From: Alphaproteobacteria bacterium
GTDB taxonomy: Bacteria; Pseudomonadota; Alphaproteobacteria; Micavibrionales; Micavibrionaceae
DNA length: 64,000 nt
Direction of reading: 5' to 3'
Assembly: GCA_021775955.1 (NCBI GenBank)
Contig: JAJFGU010000022.1
Location: 62,001 to 126,000, forward strand
This document shows, piece after piece, positions 39,678-49,243 of this stretch. The notes under the pieces are model-generated. The model saw only the letters and a list, made by a program, of their open reading frames with translations. It made no database searches and had not been told where the DNA came from. Positions within the stretch are counted from its first letter, which is position 1, and the number at the start of each line of letters is the position of its first letter. The translations under genes were made by a program, and so were the position numbers.

Positions 39678-40547
39678 ATGTTTAGCCACTTAAGCGATAA
39701 TTACAAGGGCATCATACTGGTTACCATTGGTTTTGCCGCCTTTTCCGTTTCAGATGCCTGTGGCAAGTACCTGACGCAATATTATCCGCTCATAGAATAT
39801 ATAGCCATAAACGCATTTTTTGCCCTTGTGATATTGCTGGTGCTCTCCCCTAAGCTCGGCGGTTTGAAAAAAACCTTAAAAACCAAAAAGCTGCGAATCC
39901 ATATATTACGCGGGCTATGCAATACGATTATTTCTGTTTTGGTTGTTGGATCATTTTCTAAATTGTCCATGGCCGAGGCTTACACCCTGCTTTTTGTAGC
40001 ACCGTTTATAACCACATTAATCTCTATTCCCGTTTTCAAAGAACAGGTCAACTGGCATGGATGGGTTGCTATTATTGTCGGGTTCATAGGCGTTCTTGTC
40101 GTCTTACGACCCGGATTCGAAACCATCAACCCGTGGCTTTTTCTTCCCCTCTTATCAACATTTTTTATTGCTGGTATGTGGCTGCTATCCAAATATCTAG
40201 ATGACCAAGAAACATTATTATCTTTGGCCTTCTATCCAGCATGTATCAACATGTTCATTCTGGGATCATTTTCGATTCCATTTTTTGTTATGCCGAACCC
40301 TGTACATATACCGATTTTCACGCTCTCAACTTCGATGGTCATTATAGGGATAATAGGGATAACCACAGCCTTTCGTATTGCCAAATCATCGATCGTCAGC
40401 CCGTTTCATTACACTCAGATGATTTGGGGAATTTTGATCGGCTACATAATTTTCGGAGATTTTCCTGATATCTGGACCCTGCTCGGCGCATCTATTATTA
40501 TCGGCAGTGGTATCTACCTGATAGAAAAAGAAAGAAGCGGATTCTAG
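39678..40547 (+). CDS. EamA/DMT-family transporter
   Basis: Ten-helix inner-membrane transporter of the drug/metabolite family with two EamA halves. Of 289 residues, most form hydrophobic helices; typical pieces are FAAFSVSDACGKYL, the motif YTLLFVAPFITTLISIPVFKEQVNWHGWVAIIVGFIGV (in parts), and the second-half end FGDFPDIWTLLGASIIIGSGIYL. Substrate unknown; it converges on rarA with a 4-bp overlap. Confidence 0.92.
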   Translation: MFSHLSDNYKGIILVTIGFAAFSVSDACGKYLTQYYPLIEYIAINAFFALVILLVLSPKLGGLKKTLKTKKLRIHILRGLCNTIISVLVVGSFSKLSMAEAYTLLFVAPFITTLISIPVFKEQVNWHGWVAIIVGFIGVLVVLRPGFETINPWLFLPLLSTFFIAGMWLLSKYLDDQETLLSLAFYPACINMFILGSFSIPFFVMPNPVHIPIFTLSTSMVIIGIIGITTAFRIAKSSIVSPFHYTQMIWGILIGYIIFGDFPDIWTLLGASIIIGSGIYLIEKERSGF

Positions 40548-41839
40548 GATTTCTCGGCCCTAAGTTTTGCCCAATACTCCAGACGTTTTTTGATCTCACG
40601 CTCAAAGCCACGTTCCACGGGTTTATAAAATTCCTGCCGTCCCATGTCCTCGGGAAAGTAACTCTGCCCGGAAAAACCATCCGGTGCGTCATGGTCGTAT
40701 TCATAGCCCTTGCCGTAGCCCTCGCTTTTCATCAACTTTGTCGGTGCGTTCATCGCGTGTCTGGGCGGCATCAGGGACCCGGTTTCCTGTGCAGCGCGCT
40801 TCGCCGCTTTTAGGGCCATATAGCTGGCATTGGATTTGGGCGCACAGGCCAGATAAGTACATGCCTGCGCCATCGCCAGCTCTCCTTCGGGTAGCCCGAG
40901 ACGCTCATAAGCCTGCCATGCGGCGATGACCAACGGAAGCGCCTGTGGGTCTGCATTGGAAATATCCTCAGAGGCCACGCAGGTCATCCGGCGCAGGATA
41001 TAGGCCGGGTCTTCGCCGCCCGCCAACATTCTCGCCATCCAGTACAAAGCGCCATCAACATCGCTGGCCCGAAGAGATTTATGAAAGGCACTGATGAGAT
41101 TAAAATGCGCTTCATCTCCTTTATCGTAGAGTGGCGCACGGCGTTGGATAAGCTTTAGAAGCCCTTCTGTGTCCAGCTTCTCACCTTGCCCCAGAACCTG
41201 CTCTGCCATCGAAAGCACATAGCGACCGTCCCCGTCAGCCATCGCTTTCATCGTAGAGCGTGCCTGCTCATCAAGAGGTAATTTACGCCCAGCCTCTTTT
41301 TCTGCGCGGGCCAGTAATTTCTCCAGCGCCTCATCATCAAGGCGTTTTAAAACAAAAACCTGGCCACGTGACAGCAGCGCGGCATTGAGCTCAAAAGACG
41401 GGTTTTCCGTCGTCGCACCAATCAGCGTAATCGTGCCGTCTTCCATCACAGGCAAAAACGCATCCTGCTGTGATTTGTTGAAACGGTGAATCTCATCGAC
41501 AAACAGCAGCGTGCCCTGCCCTTTTTGCCGCCGGATTTTGGCACCTTCAAAAACCCTGCGCAAATCCTGCACGCCAGAAAAAATGGCCGAGAGCTGTTCA
41601 AAATGAAGATCTGTATGTTTGCTTAAGATTCGCGCCAGCGTCGTTTTGCCGCAACCCGGCGGCCCCCAGAGAATCAACGACGATAAATGCCCGCCATCCA
41701 CCATTTTACGCAACGGCCCATCTTTGCCGACAATATGGTCCTGCCCCACCACCTCACCAAGGCTTTGCGGACGCAAACGGTCCGGCAGCGGCCTTGGCGC
41801 GTCCTCCGGTATGTCGTCTACTGCAAATAAATCAGCCAT
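40544..41839 (-). CDS. rarA: Replication-associated recombination protein RarA
   Basis: AAA+ ATPase of the clamp-loader family (MgsA/WRNIP1) acting at stalled replication forks. Walker A is GPPGCGKTTLA, Walker B is LLFVDEIHRFNKSQQDAFL, with the sensor segment GATTENPSFELNAALLSR. The C-terminal domain has SAFHKSLRASDVDGALYWMARML and AEDISNADPQAL-like VASEDISNAD, plus YKYDHDAPDGF-like YEYDHDAPDGFSGQ. At 431 residues it is standard. Confidence 0.96.
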   Translation of the reverse strand: MADLFAVDDIPEDAPRPLPDRLRPQSLGEVVGQDHIVGKDGPLRKMVDGGHLSSLILWGPPGCGKTTLARILSKHTDLHFEQLSAIFSGVQDLRRVFEGAKIRRQKGQGTLLFVDEIHRFNKSQQDAFLPVMEDGTITLIGATTENPSFELNAALLSRGQVFVLKRLDDEALEKLLARAEKEAGRKLPLDEQARSTMKAMADGDGRYVLSMAEQVLGQGEKLDTEGLLKLIQRRAPLYDKGDEAHFNLISAFHKSLRASDVDGALYWMARMLAGGEDPAYILRRMTCVASEDISNADPQALPLVIAAWQAYERLGLPEGELAMAQACTYLACAPKSNASYMALKAAKRAAQETGSLMPPRHAMNAPTKLMKSEGYGKGYEYDHDAPDGFSGQSYFPEDMGRQEFYKPVERGFEREIKKRLEYWAKLRAEKS

Positions 41840-41926
41840 AGCCTTGACCTTGACTTCCCGAACATGAAAGATACCTAGCTTATTAACACTTTATAGATAT
41901 TTTGGGCGAACATTTAAAGAACAATC

Positions 41927-42937
41927 ATGCAGACACAAAAGCTCGAATATACGCAGGAAGTGGCGGAATCCACGGCATCTGTCTACCAAAAGCTCTCCAA
42001 GCAATATAAGGAGAGCCACTGGCAGAGCCTGGCACCGTATATTCATGAGATTAACCGTCTCAAGAAAGAAAAAAACGCGGTTATTCTGGCACATAATTAT
42101 ATGACTCCGGATATTTTCTACGGCGTTGGCGATATTGTCGGTGATTCCCTAAAGCTGGCGCAGGAAGCCGCCAAGTCAGATGCAGATATCATCGTTCAGT
42201 GCGGTGTGCATTTTATGGCCGAAACCTCGAAAATCCTCTGCCCGGAAAAGAAAATCCTGCTACCGGATTTAAGAGCTGGCTGTTCTCTGGCAGAATCGAT
42301 TACGGCAGAAGATATTCGTTCACTTAAAAAAGAGCATCCCGGTATTCCTGTTGTGACATACGTGAATACATCAGCAGACGTCAAAGCAGAATCCGATATC
42401 TGCTGCACCTCTTCCAACGCCCTGAAGATTGTCGAGGCTCTGGGCAAGGAAGGGCACGACACCGTCATCATGACGCCCGATAAATTCCTGGCGCAGAATA
42501 TTGCCGCGCAGACAGATATCAAAATCCTGTTCTGGGAAGGAACCTGCGTGGTTCACGAGCGTTTTAGCGCCAAGGATGTAAAGGATATCCGTGCCGCCAA
42601 TGAAAATGTCGTAGTTCTGGCCCACCCCGAATGCCCGCCGGAAGTGATTGCGCAGGCCGATTTTTCCGGCTCAACCGCGCAGATGGATAACTATATTAAG
42701 GAGCATCAACCGCCCAAAGCCGTGCTTATGACCGAATGCTCGATGAGCGATAACGTGGCTGCCGCCAACCCGAATGTGGAAATGATCGGCACCTGCCAGC
42801 TTTGCCCTTACATGAAAATGATTTCCCTGCCGAAAATCTTAAAGACCTTGCAAGATGAAGAGCCGGAAATCATTGTTGACCCTGAAATCTCCGCCCGTGC
42901 TAAAAAAGCTGTCGACCGGATGCTGGAGCTGAGTTGA
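41927..42937 (+). CDS. nadA: Quinolinate synthase
   Basis: 4Fe-4S enzyme that makes quinolinate from iminoaspartate and dihydroxyacetone phosphate, in NAD synthesis. Motifs: LAHNYMTPDIF, CGVHFMAETSKILCP, PDLRAGCSLAESI, CCTSSNALKIV, WEGTCVVHERF, AHPECPPEV and GTCQLCPYMKM; the cysteines in CGVHF, a central position and CQLC provide cluster ligands. The 336-residue length suits a type without long extension. nadB (or aspartate dehydrogenase) is not in this window. It ends in an overlap with nadC. Confidence 0.96.
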   Translation: MQTQKLEYTQEVAESTASVYQKLSKQYKESHWQSLAPYIHEINRLKKEKNAVILAHNYMTPDIFYGVGDIVGDSLKLAQEAAKSDADIIVQCGVHFMAETSKILCPEKKILLPDLRAGCSLAESITAEDIRSLKKEHPGIPVVTYVNTSADVKAESDICCTSSNALKIVEALGKEGHDTVIMTPDKFLAQNIAAQTDIKILFWEGTCVVHERFSAKDVKDIRAANENVVVLAHPECPPEVIAQADFSGSTAQMDNYIKEHQPPKAVLMTECSMSDNVAAANPNVEMIGTCQLCPYMKMISLPKILKTLQDEEPEIIVDPEISARAKKAVDRMLELS

Positions 42938-43770
42938 TGAATCCCCTGTCCCGTGCGCATGAAAACCTTGTGCGTGACGCGCTGAAGGAAGATATCGGCC
43001 GGGGCTATGATATCACCAGCCAGAATATTATTCCCAATGATCAGGCTACAAAGGCTGTTATGCGCTGCCGTGAACCCGGTGTGTTGGCGGGACTTGAACT
43101 AGCCGAAACGGCATTTATGCTTCTAAGCGACCAAATTTCTTTTGAACGTCATGTCGAAGATGGAAATGAACTTAGCGCGGGACAGGATATCCTGACAATC
43201 AAAGGCCCGACTCAGACAATTTTAACTGGCGAGCGCACCGCACTCAATTTCCTGACCCATCTTTCCGGCATTGCCACGCTGACCCACCAATATGTAGAAG
43301 CCATAGAAGGGACAGGCGCAAAAATTCTTGATACCCGTAAAACCATTCCCGGTCTGCGCAGCCTACAAAAATATGCTGTGACCATGGGCGGCGGGACCAA
43401 TCATAGAATGGGCCTTTATGATGCCGTTCTTATCAAGGACAATCATATCGCCATCGCCGGAGGAATTGAACAAGCCCTGAATGCCGTTAAGGGACAGGAC
43501 AACATTGAAATCGAGGTGGATACGCTGGCGCAGATTCAGGAAGTTTTAGACCATGGTGGGGCCGATATCGTTCTACTCGATAACATGGATGTGGAGACAC
43601 TCAGGAAAGCCGTCACTATGGCCAAAGGCAAGATTAAAACCGAAGCATCCGGCGGCGTGACGCTGAAGACTGTAAAAGCCATCGCCGAAACCGGTGTCGA
43701 CTTCATCTCCGTCGGTGCCCTCACCCACAGCGCCCCGGCACTGGATATCGGCCTGGATATTGATGCCTGA
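42937..43770 (+). CDS. nadC: Nicotinate-nucleotide diphosphorylase (carboxylating)
   Basis: Quinolinate phosphoribosyltransferase, making nicotinate mononucleotide. Motifs: DALKEDIGRGYDITS, REPGVLAGLELAE, GERTALNFLTHLSGIATLT, LDTRKTIPGLRSLQKYAV, GGGTNHRMGLYDAVLIKDNH and EASGGVTLKTVKAIAETGVDFISVGALTH. The ATG at 42,937 overlaps the nadA TGA by one base; a TTG just before it is unlikely to be used. About 277 residues. Confidence 0.96.
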   Translation: MNPLSRAHENLVRDALKEDIGRGYDITSQNIIPNDQATKAVMRCREPGVLAGLELAETAFMLLSDQISFERHVEDGNELSAGQDILTIKGPTQTILTGERTALNFLTHLSGIATLTHQYVEAIEGTGAKILDTRKTIPGLRSLQKYAVTMGGGTNHRMGLYDAVLIKDNHIAIAGGIEQALNAVKGQDNIEIEVDTLAQIQEVLDHGGADIVLLDNMDVETLRKAVTMAKGKIKTEASGGVTLKTVKAIAETGVDFISVGALTHSAPALDIGLDIDA

Positions 43771-44038
43771 ATCTACACAAATTCTGGTCAAACTCACCCC
43801 CAAAGCATCAAAAAACGCCATTTTGGGCCTTGAAAAAAACCTTCTTGCCGAATCAGTCCTTAAAGTCAATATCACAGCCGTTCCAGAGAAGGGAAAGGCC
43901 AATAAGGCATTGATTGAGCTTTTGGCAAAACACCTGGGTATTCCAAAGAGTCATATAAGCATTATAAGGGGCGCCAAAAACAGACTAAAAACCATTGAAA
44001 TTCAAGGCATTACAACTGAGCAGCTGAATTTTTTATAA
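43763..44038 (+). CDS. DUF167 (YggU-family) protein
   Basis: Small cytosolic protein, 91 residues, of unknown function. Family hallmarks are LVKLTPKASKNAILGL, the central NITAVPEKGKANKALIELLAKHLGIPKSHISI and GAKNRLKTIEI. The ATG at 43,763 lies within the last codons of nadC (8-bp overlap). A longer in-frame start within nadC would add unrelated residues. Confidence 0.9.
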   Translation: MPESTQILVKLTPKASKNAILGLEKNLLAESVLKVNITAVPEKGKANKALIELLAKHLGIPKSHISIIRGAKNRLKTIEIQGITTEQLNFL

Positions 44039-44164
44039 TATACATAATATTAGCGTTAAATTCACCTTTCTGCCGCATAATTATAGGATAGATTTTATGG
44101 GGGAAAGTACATCGCTAGGGGCGAGGCTTTCATAAGTTAAACAAATACTTAAGAGAAGTTATTG

Positions 44165-44758
44165 ATGATGACAATGCGTCTAAAAAACGTCCTGTCTATA
44201 CCTCTTATATGCTCTTTTCTTCTTCTGGTGCTCTGTCTCCCGGGAACGAGCCATGCTGAGCGAAAAGTCACCAAGCTTACAGAAGATGCTATAAAAGATT
44301 TTATTATCCAGACGGCGGATATTACTTCTGGCAAGGACGGCAGCATGTCTCAGGAGAAAATTAAAACCTATCTGAACCATCATCTGGACAAAGGGGCGCG
44401 ATTCAAAAGCACAATGATATACGCTATCCCCGGCCAGCCAGCCCAGAAAAACTCCATGAGCTTAAACAAGAAAGAATTTATAGACAGCGTCAATGAAGGC
44501 CAAAAGGCTGTTGATGAGTATGAAACACAAGTAGAAGTCGAGTCGGTCAAAATTTCCAAAGACGGCAAAAAGGCAACCGTTCAAACAGCAAGCCGTGAAC
44601 AAGCACTCATGCCCATAACCTTAGAAGATGGTGCGGTAGAAGAGGTGCCAATAGAAGGCAATTCAAACTGCAACCAGATTATAACGCTTAGCAAAAAAGG
44701 TGTTATCCAGATGTTCAGCGCGCAATGTACCACCACTATTACCTTCACGCCCTATTAG
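44165..44758 (+). CDS. Exported hypothetical protein
   Basis: A protein of about 197 residues with a clear signal peptide (about 1-32: VLSIPLICSFLLLVLCLPGTSHAE). The mature part is mixed alpha/beta; segments such as DEYETQVEVESVKISKDGKKATV and TLSKKGVIQMFSAQCTTTI look like an NTF2-like fold, but I do not recognise a named family. The ATG at 44,165 has AGAGAAG about 6 bases upstream; neighbouring Met codons at 44,168 and 44,174 are possible. The 120-bp gap upstream shows no clear promoter. It converges on sdhB. Confidence 0.7.
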   Translation: MMTMRLKNVLSIPLICSFLLLVLCLPGTSHAERKVTKLTEDAIKDFIIQTADITSGKDGSMSQEKIKTYLNHHLDKGARFKSTMIYAIPGQPAQKNSMSLNKKEFIDSVNEGQKAVDEYETQVEVESVKISKDGKKATVQTASREQALMPITLEDGAVEEVPIEGNSNCNQIITLSKKGVIQMFSAQCTTTITFTPY

Positions 44759-44764
44759 AACGAC

Positions 44765-45556
44765 CTAACGCCGTACAACCATCAGCTTTTTAATCTCTGC
44801 AATCGCCTTGGCCGGATTCAGGCCTTTAGGACATGTATTGGTGCAGTTCATAATGGTGTGGCAACGGTATAGCCGGAACGGATCTTCGAGGTTATCAAGA
44901 CGCTCCCCGGTGGCCTCGTCGCGTGTATCGGCAATCCAGCGATAAGCCTGGAGCAAAATCGCCGGCCCCATGAAACGATCACCATTCCACCAGTAAGACG
45001 GGCAGGACGTCGAACAACAAAAACATAGAATGCATCCCGCCGGACCATTCCCGTCATCACCGTTTAAAAGATTCGCATCTTCAGAGGATTGCAATCGCTC
45101 ACGATCAGGAGCCGGGCTGTCGGTTTTCATCCACGGTTCAATGGTTTCATATTGCGCGTATACATGGGTTAAATCCGGCACCAGGTCTTTGACCACCGGC
45201 ATATGCGGCAGCGGCGTGATTTTCACATCACCCTTACAATCATCAATATCCTTGGTGCATGCCAAGGTGTTTGTGCCGTCAATATTCATCGCGCAGGAGC
45301 CACAAATACCCTCGCGGCAGGAACGACGGAAGGTCAGACCCGCATCAACATTGTCTTTGATGTATATGAGCGCATCGAGCACCATCGGCCCGCATTTATC
45401 GAGATCAATCGTGTATTCATCAAGCCGCGGATTGTCCTCATCATCCGGATTCCAGCGATAGACTTTAAAATTGCGCTTACGCACAGCCCCATTTGCGGCA
45501 TCAACGCTTTTGCCTTTTGTAACCTTGGAGTTCTTCGGAAGTGTAAATTGTGCCAT
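44765..45556 (-). CDS. sdhB: Succinate dehydrogenase iron-sulfur subunit
   Basis: Electron-transfer subunit of complex II, carrying [2Fe-2S], [4Fe-4S] and [3Fe-4S] clusters on the inner face of the membrane. The cysteine groups are plain: [21 protein letters not shown], written here as two parts (CREGICGSC and TLAC), then [16 protein letters not shown] and [17 protein letters not shown]. At 263 residues it is standard. It overlaps the end of sdhA by one base. Confidence 0.97.
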   Translation of the reverse strand: MAQFTLPKNSKVTKGKSVDAANGAVRKRNFKVYRWNPDDEDNPRLDEYTIDLDKCGPMVLDALIYIKDNVDAGLTFRRSCREGICGSCAMNIDGTNTLACTKDIDDCKGDVKITPLPHMPVVKDLVPDLTHVYAQYETIEPWMKTDSPAPDRERLQSSEDANLLNGDDGNGPAGCILCFCCSTSCPSYWWNGDRFMGPAILLQAYRWIADTRDEATGERLDNLEDPFRLYRCHTIMNCTNTCPKGLNPAKAIAEIKKLMVVRR

Positions 45557-47346
45557 TAATACACCCTCGCCTTTGGTGGAACCGCCTCAACCTCATCAGT
45601 GAGTGTCGTCAGGATAACCGGACGGTAATCAATTTTTACCTTACCCTTAGCATCGCATTTAATCACGGTATGCTTCATCCATTTTTTATCATCGCGGTCT
45701 GGGAAATCTTCACGCGCATGGGCACCGCGCGATTCCTCACGGTTATCAGCAGCATGCATGGACGTCACCGCCTGCGGCAAAAGATTATCCAGCTCCAGCG
45801 TCTCAACCAAATCAGTATTAAAAATCATCGAGCGGTCTGAAACGACCAAATCATCGCGGGCCTTATAAATTTTATCAATTTCCTTCACGCCCTCTTTCAA
45901 GCTATCACCTGTGCGAAAGACTGGTGCATGTCTTTGCATAACGCTCTGCATTTGGTCGCGCAATTTCGCCGTTGGTGTTTTACCCTTCGAATGACGGCGC
46001 CCGTCCAGACGTTCAATTGATTTGGTGCCATCATCGTCGCCAAACGGCTTATGTTTTGCCCCCGGTGTAATCGTCTCTGCACATTGATTGGCCGCCGCCC
46101 GTCCAAACACCACGAGATCGAGCAGTGAATTCGAGCCAAGACGATTCGCGCCGTGCACGGACACACAAGCCGCCTCACCAATCGCCATCAACCCCGGCAC
46201 AACTTTATTCGGATCATCACCGCTCGGGTTGAGCACTTCGGTTTTAAAATTGGTGGGGACGCCACCCATATTATAGTGAACGGTCGGCAGAACCGGAATC
46301 GGCTCTTTCGTTACATCAACCCCGGCGAAAATACGTGCACTTTCGGCAATGCCCGGCAGACGCTCATGGATGATATCGGCATCCAGATGTTCGAGATGAA
46401 GATGGATATGATCCTTGCCTTCACCGACACCACGCCCTTCGTTGATTTCAATAGTCATCGAACGTGACACCACATCGCGACTTGCCAAATCTTTGGCTGA
46501 TGGAGCATAGCGCTCCATAAAGCGCTCCCCTTCGGAATTCGTAAGATAACCACCCTCGCCGCGCACGCCTTCTGTAATCAAACAGCCTGCGCCGTAAATG
46601 CCGGTCGGGTGAAACTGGGTAAACTCCATGTCCTGTAGCGGCAATCCGGCGCGCAGAACCATGCCGCCGCCATCACCCGTGCAGGTATGAGCCGAGGTAC
46701 AGGAGAAATAGGCACGGCCATAGCCGCCCGTGGCCAAAATCGTCTGGTGCCCGCGGAAACGGTGCAACGTACCATCATCAAGGTTCCAGGCCAGCACGCC
46801 AAGGCATTCCCCGTCATCACCCATGATAAGATCAATGGCAAAATACTCGATAAAAAACTCAGCCTTGTGCTTGAGCGCCTGCGTGTAAAGCGTGTGCAAC
46901 ATTGCGTGACCTGTACGGTCAGCCGCCGCGCAGGTGCGCTGCGCCGTACCCTTGCCGTAATGGGTTGTCATGCCACCAAAAGCGCGCTGGTAAATCTTGC
47001 CTTCCGCCGTGCGGGAAAATGGGACACCGTAATGCTCCAGCTCAATCACAGCCGGAACGGCTTCCTTACACATATATTCAATTGCGTCCTGATCGCCGAG
47101 CCAGTCCGAGCCCTTAATCGTATCGTAAAAGTGAAAGCGCCAGTCATCCTCACCCATATTGCCCAGCGCCGCGCTAATGCCGCCTTGCGCCGCGACGGTA
47201 TGTGAGCGCGTCGGAAATACTTTTGATATGATGGCAGTGGAAAGCCCTTTTTCAGCGCAGCCAAACCCGGCCCGTAGCCCTGCGCCACCCGCGCCGACAA
47301 CGACAACATCAAATTCGTGATCTATGATTTCGTAGCTTTCAGTCAT
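45556..47346 (-). CDS. sdhA: Succinate dehydrogenase flavoprotein subunit
   Basis: FAD-carrying catalytic subunit of complex II, oxidising succinate to fumarate. The Rossmann loop is [15 protein letters not shown]; the covalent FAD-attachment His is in [15 protein letters not shown]; the active site has [26 protein letters not shown] and [31 protein letters not shown] and [18 protein letters not shown] close the domain. At 596 residues the length is normal. It starts six bases after the peptidase-like gene. Confidence 0.97.
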   Translation of the reverse strand: MTESYEIIDHEFDVVVVGAGGAGLRAGFGCAEKGLSTAIISKVFPTRSHTVAAQGGISAALGNMGEDDWRFHFYDTIKGSDWLGDQDAIEYMCKEAVPAVIELEHYGVPFSRTAEGKIYQRAFGGMTTHYGKGTAQRTCAAADRTGHAMLHTLYTQALKHKAEFFIEYFAIDLIMGDDGECLGVLAWNLDDGTLHRFRGHQTILATGGYGRAYFSCTSAHTCTGDGGGMVLRAGLPLQDMEFTQFHPTGIYGAGCLITEGVRGEGGYLTNSEGERFMERYAPSAKDLASRDVVSRSMTIEINEGRGVGEGKDHIHLHLEHLDADIIHERLPGIAESARIFAGVDVTKEPIPVLPTVHYNMGGVPTNFKTEVLNPSGDDPNKVVPGLMAIGEAACVSVHGANRLGSNSLLDLVVFGRAAANQCAETITPGAKHKPFGDDDGTKSIERLDGRRHSKGKTPTAKLRDQMQSVMQRHAPVFRTGDSLKEGVKEIDKIYKARDDLVVSDRSMIFNTDLVETLELDNLLPQAVTSMHAADNREESRGAHAREDFPDRDDKKWMKHTVIKCDAKGKVKIDYRPVILTTLTDEVEAVPPKARVY

Positions 47347-47352
47347 TTCTTA

Positions 47353-48129
47353 TCACTTCTTTTCTAAACGTACCACGCCGGTTATGATGATCGTATCGTA
47401 ATCTCCACCGCCGTAGCGAACGTTCTGTCCATCGACAACTTTCAAAAACCCTTTGGCCGGTATTGCAGCCTCTCCGAATACCAGCTCTCCTGACTCAATC
47501 GGCTCTACCCCTAGATATTCATTGTTAGCCTTCGCATCTGCTGGTGCAGCCGAGTCATGGACAACCAGAATATCCTTCCTGTAGCCAAGATCATAACCAA
47601 CAAGTGTAACAAGGTGCCCAGACACACTGTTGTATTGGTCTTTTTCGGAGTCATGTTTAAACATCGTGACCCCAAGCCACGTTCCTTTCTTAATGCCTAG
47701 CCCGTCTGTAATCCACCCCAGATCAGGCACACCAACCCCGGTATGAAATTCAGGATAATGTCCCAACCCCTGGTATTGTATGTCCTTATAGCCACGCAAA
47801 TGGTCTTCCATATATTTTGCCAGCCCCTTCATGAAATTATGAGTCGTAGTACCCTTACCGGGATCCGTGTCCATATATTCTTTTGAAGCCAAAAGCTTAA
47901 TCATCTGGCCCTGATGAGCCTGGTTGGCATGAAAGGTTTTTAAAATATTAGACGCTGCGGCCGGTGCACAAAACGCGCCCTTATCATAGTTCTCTATAAT
48001 TTCTTTTAATTTGCTCTGAGGATAATCATAGACCTGATTAACGTAAAACATGCTTCTTTTGGCTGTAACGGGTGTGCTCCAAACAACACCTATACAAAAA
48101 AGCAGGAAAACAAGATGCGTGTATTTCAT
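47353..48129 (-). CDS. Exported C39-like cysteine peptidase-fold protein inside the sdh operon
   Basis: A 258-residue protein with a signal peptide (about 1-23, ends TPVTAKR). The mature part carries a papain/C39-like catalytic pattern: Cys in DKGAFCAPAAASNILKTF, His in VSGHLVTLVGYDLGYR and Asp/Asn candidates in LVVHDSAAPAD. The start ATG overlaps the sdhD TAA by one base (TAATG) and the gene ends six bases before sdhA, so it is built into the sdhCDAB operon, where a peptidase is not usual. Its DNA is more AT-rich than sdhA. Substrate unknown; a periplasmic role is likely from the signal peptide. Confidence 0.75.
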   Translation of the reverse strand: MKYTHLVFLLFCIGVVWSTPVTAKRSMFYVNQVYDYPQSKLKEIIENYDKGAFCAPAAASNILKTFHANQAHQGQMIKLLASKEYMDTDPGKGTTTHNFMKGLAKYMEDHLRGYKDIQYQGLGHYPEFHTGVGVPDLGWITDGLGIKKGTWLGVTMFKHDSEKDQYNSVSGHLVTLVGYDLGYRKDILVVHDSAAPADAKANNEYLGVEPIESGELVFGEAAIPAKGFLKVVDGQNVRYGGGDYDTIIITGVVRLEKK

Positions 48130-48524
48130 TACAAAGCAATCTTCAAAACGGAAAAGATACAGGCGATACCGGTGGCAAAGAAAAACAGGTAAATCCCGAC
48201 CAGCTTAGAAATTTTCATCCACTCGATATGGAAGTAATCCTCCACAATCTCCCGGCACCCCAGCGTTGCGTGGATAAACACAGAGATAATAAACAGGATC
48301 ATAAGAATGGCGTTCAACGGTTGTGCCAGCAGCGCTGTAAAGTCAGCATGACTTAGCTGCAGGCTTTTCTTAACGAACCAGATAAACCAGACAGCAAGAA
48401 TAGCATTGCCCACGGCCGTAACCCGTAAACGGATCCAGTTTTCGACCCCCGACCCGGCAGAGCCAAGCCCCCTGGCCCGCGCCAAAGGATTCTTCATACC
48501 GCCCGCACTCCATTTATGTGACAT
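48129..48524 (-). CDS. sdhD: Succinate dehydrogenase membrane anchor subunit
   Basis: Membrane subunit of complex II that helps hold heme b and the quinone site. The 131-residue protein has three helices, the start KNPLARARGLGSAGSGVENWIRLRVTAVGNA (a typical alphaproteobacterial SdhD N-terminus) and HATLGCREIVEDYFH, which contains the conserved His and Asp/Tyr of the quinone/heme region. Confidence 0.94.
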   Translation of the reverse strand: MSHKWSAGGMKNPLARARGLGSAGSGVENWIRLRVTAVGNAILAVWFIWFVKKSLQLSHADFTALLAQPLNAILMILFIISVFIHATLGCREIVEDYFHIEWMKISKLVGIYLFFFATGIACIFSVLKIAL

Positions 48525-48539
48525 GCTTACTGCTTTCCC

Positions 48540-48926
48540 TTAACATCCATACAGACACGCCCAGCTTAGATAAGTCATAACAACCGTGAATAACAACACA
48601 AACCAACCCGCCGCAGAAGCGTGTTCGATCTTGAACAAAAACCCGCTATCCCAGATTAAATGCCGCAGCCCATTGGCCAGGTGATAGAAGAAAGCAAGCG
48701 TCCAGCCGAAGAGCATTATCAGCCCAATACCGGACGCACAAAATGTCTTGAATGTATCGTAAGCCTCCGGCCCAGTGGCCGCGGCAACCAACCACCATGT
48801 AAACAAAACCAAGCCCACAGCCAAAGCATAGCCCGTGGCACGATGTAAAATAGAGCCAACCGATGTCATTTGCGGCTTGTATACCTGAAGATGCGGGGAA
48901 AGTGGACGTTTAGCTTTATCTGTCAT
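48540..48926 (-). CDS. sdhC: Succinate dehydrogenase cytochrome b556 subunit
   Basis: Membrane subunit of complex II. The 128-residue protein has three helices, the typical start RPLSPHLQVYKPQMTSVGSILHRATGYAL (in parts: RPLSPHLQVYKPQ and SILHRATG) and HLANGLRHLIWDSG, with the heme-ligating His. First gene of the leftward sdh operon. Confidence 0.95.
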   Translation of the reverse strand: MTDKAKRPLSPHLQVYKPQMTSVGSILHRATGYALAVGLVLFTWWLVAAATGPEAYDTFKTFCASGIGLIMLFGWTLAFFYHLANGLRHLIWDSGFLFKIEHASAAGWFVLLFTVVMTYLSWACLYGC

Positions 48927-49008
48927 AATGAAGGCTCTCTAAATCCTTTGAAAAAACCATTCTCTATCATAGGCTGTGAGCACTTGATTTCAAACCTAAA
49001 ATGCCGAC

Positions 49009-49037
49009 TTGCACAGATAAAACGGGTTCGATAGTGT
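49009..49037 (+). promoter_or_regulatory. Tentative sigma-70-type promoter
   Basis: TTGCAC (49,009-49,014), 17 bases, TAGTGT (49,032-49,037), about 38 bases before the small reading frame at 49,075. The -10 match is imperfect, so this is a weak call. Confidence 0.3.
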
Positions 49038-49074
49038 GCACAGAGAAAACCTGCGCAACAAAATGAGGTGAAGC

Positions 49075-49242
49075 ATGGCTGAGAAAGCAAAAGACAACAA
49101 CAACATGATTATTATGGCAGCGGTTGCTGGCGCTGTGATTATTCTGGGCGTGGGCGGCTATATGTATCAAAAACAACAAAGCACTAAAACGGTGAGTGTT
49201 GAAATGGGCGGAAAATCACTTAGCGCGACATTCAGCGAGTAG
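49075..49242 (+). CDS. Small single-pass membrane protein (55 aa)
   Basis: An open frame too short for most gene finders: MAEKAKDNNNMIIMAAVAGA then VIILGVGGYMYQKQQSTKTV, ending SVEMGGKSLSATFSE. It encodes a charged start, one hydrophobic helix (about residues 11-30) and a polar tail. A good ribosome-binding site, GAGGTGAAGC, precedes the ATG. It ends one base before the stop of msrB, facing it, and is divergent from sdhC. No family recognised; the N-terminal-anchor layout suggests a small accessory membrane protein. Confidence 0.7.
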   Translation: MAEKAKDNNNMIIMAAVAGAVIILGVGGYMYQKQQSTKTVSVEMGGKSLSATFSE

Positions 49243-49243
49243 A

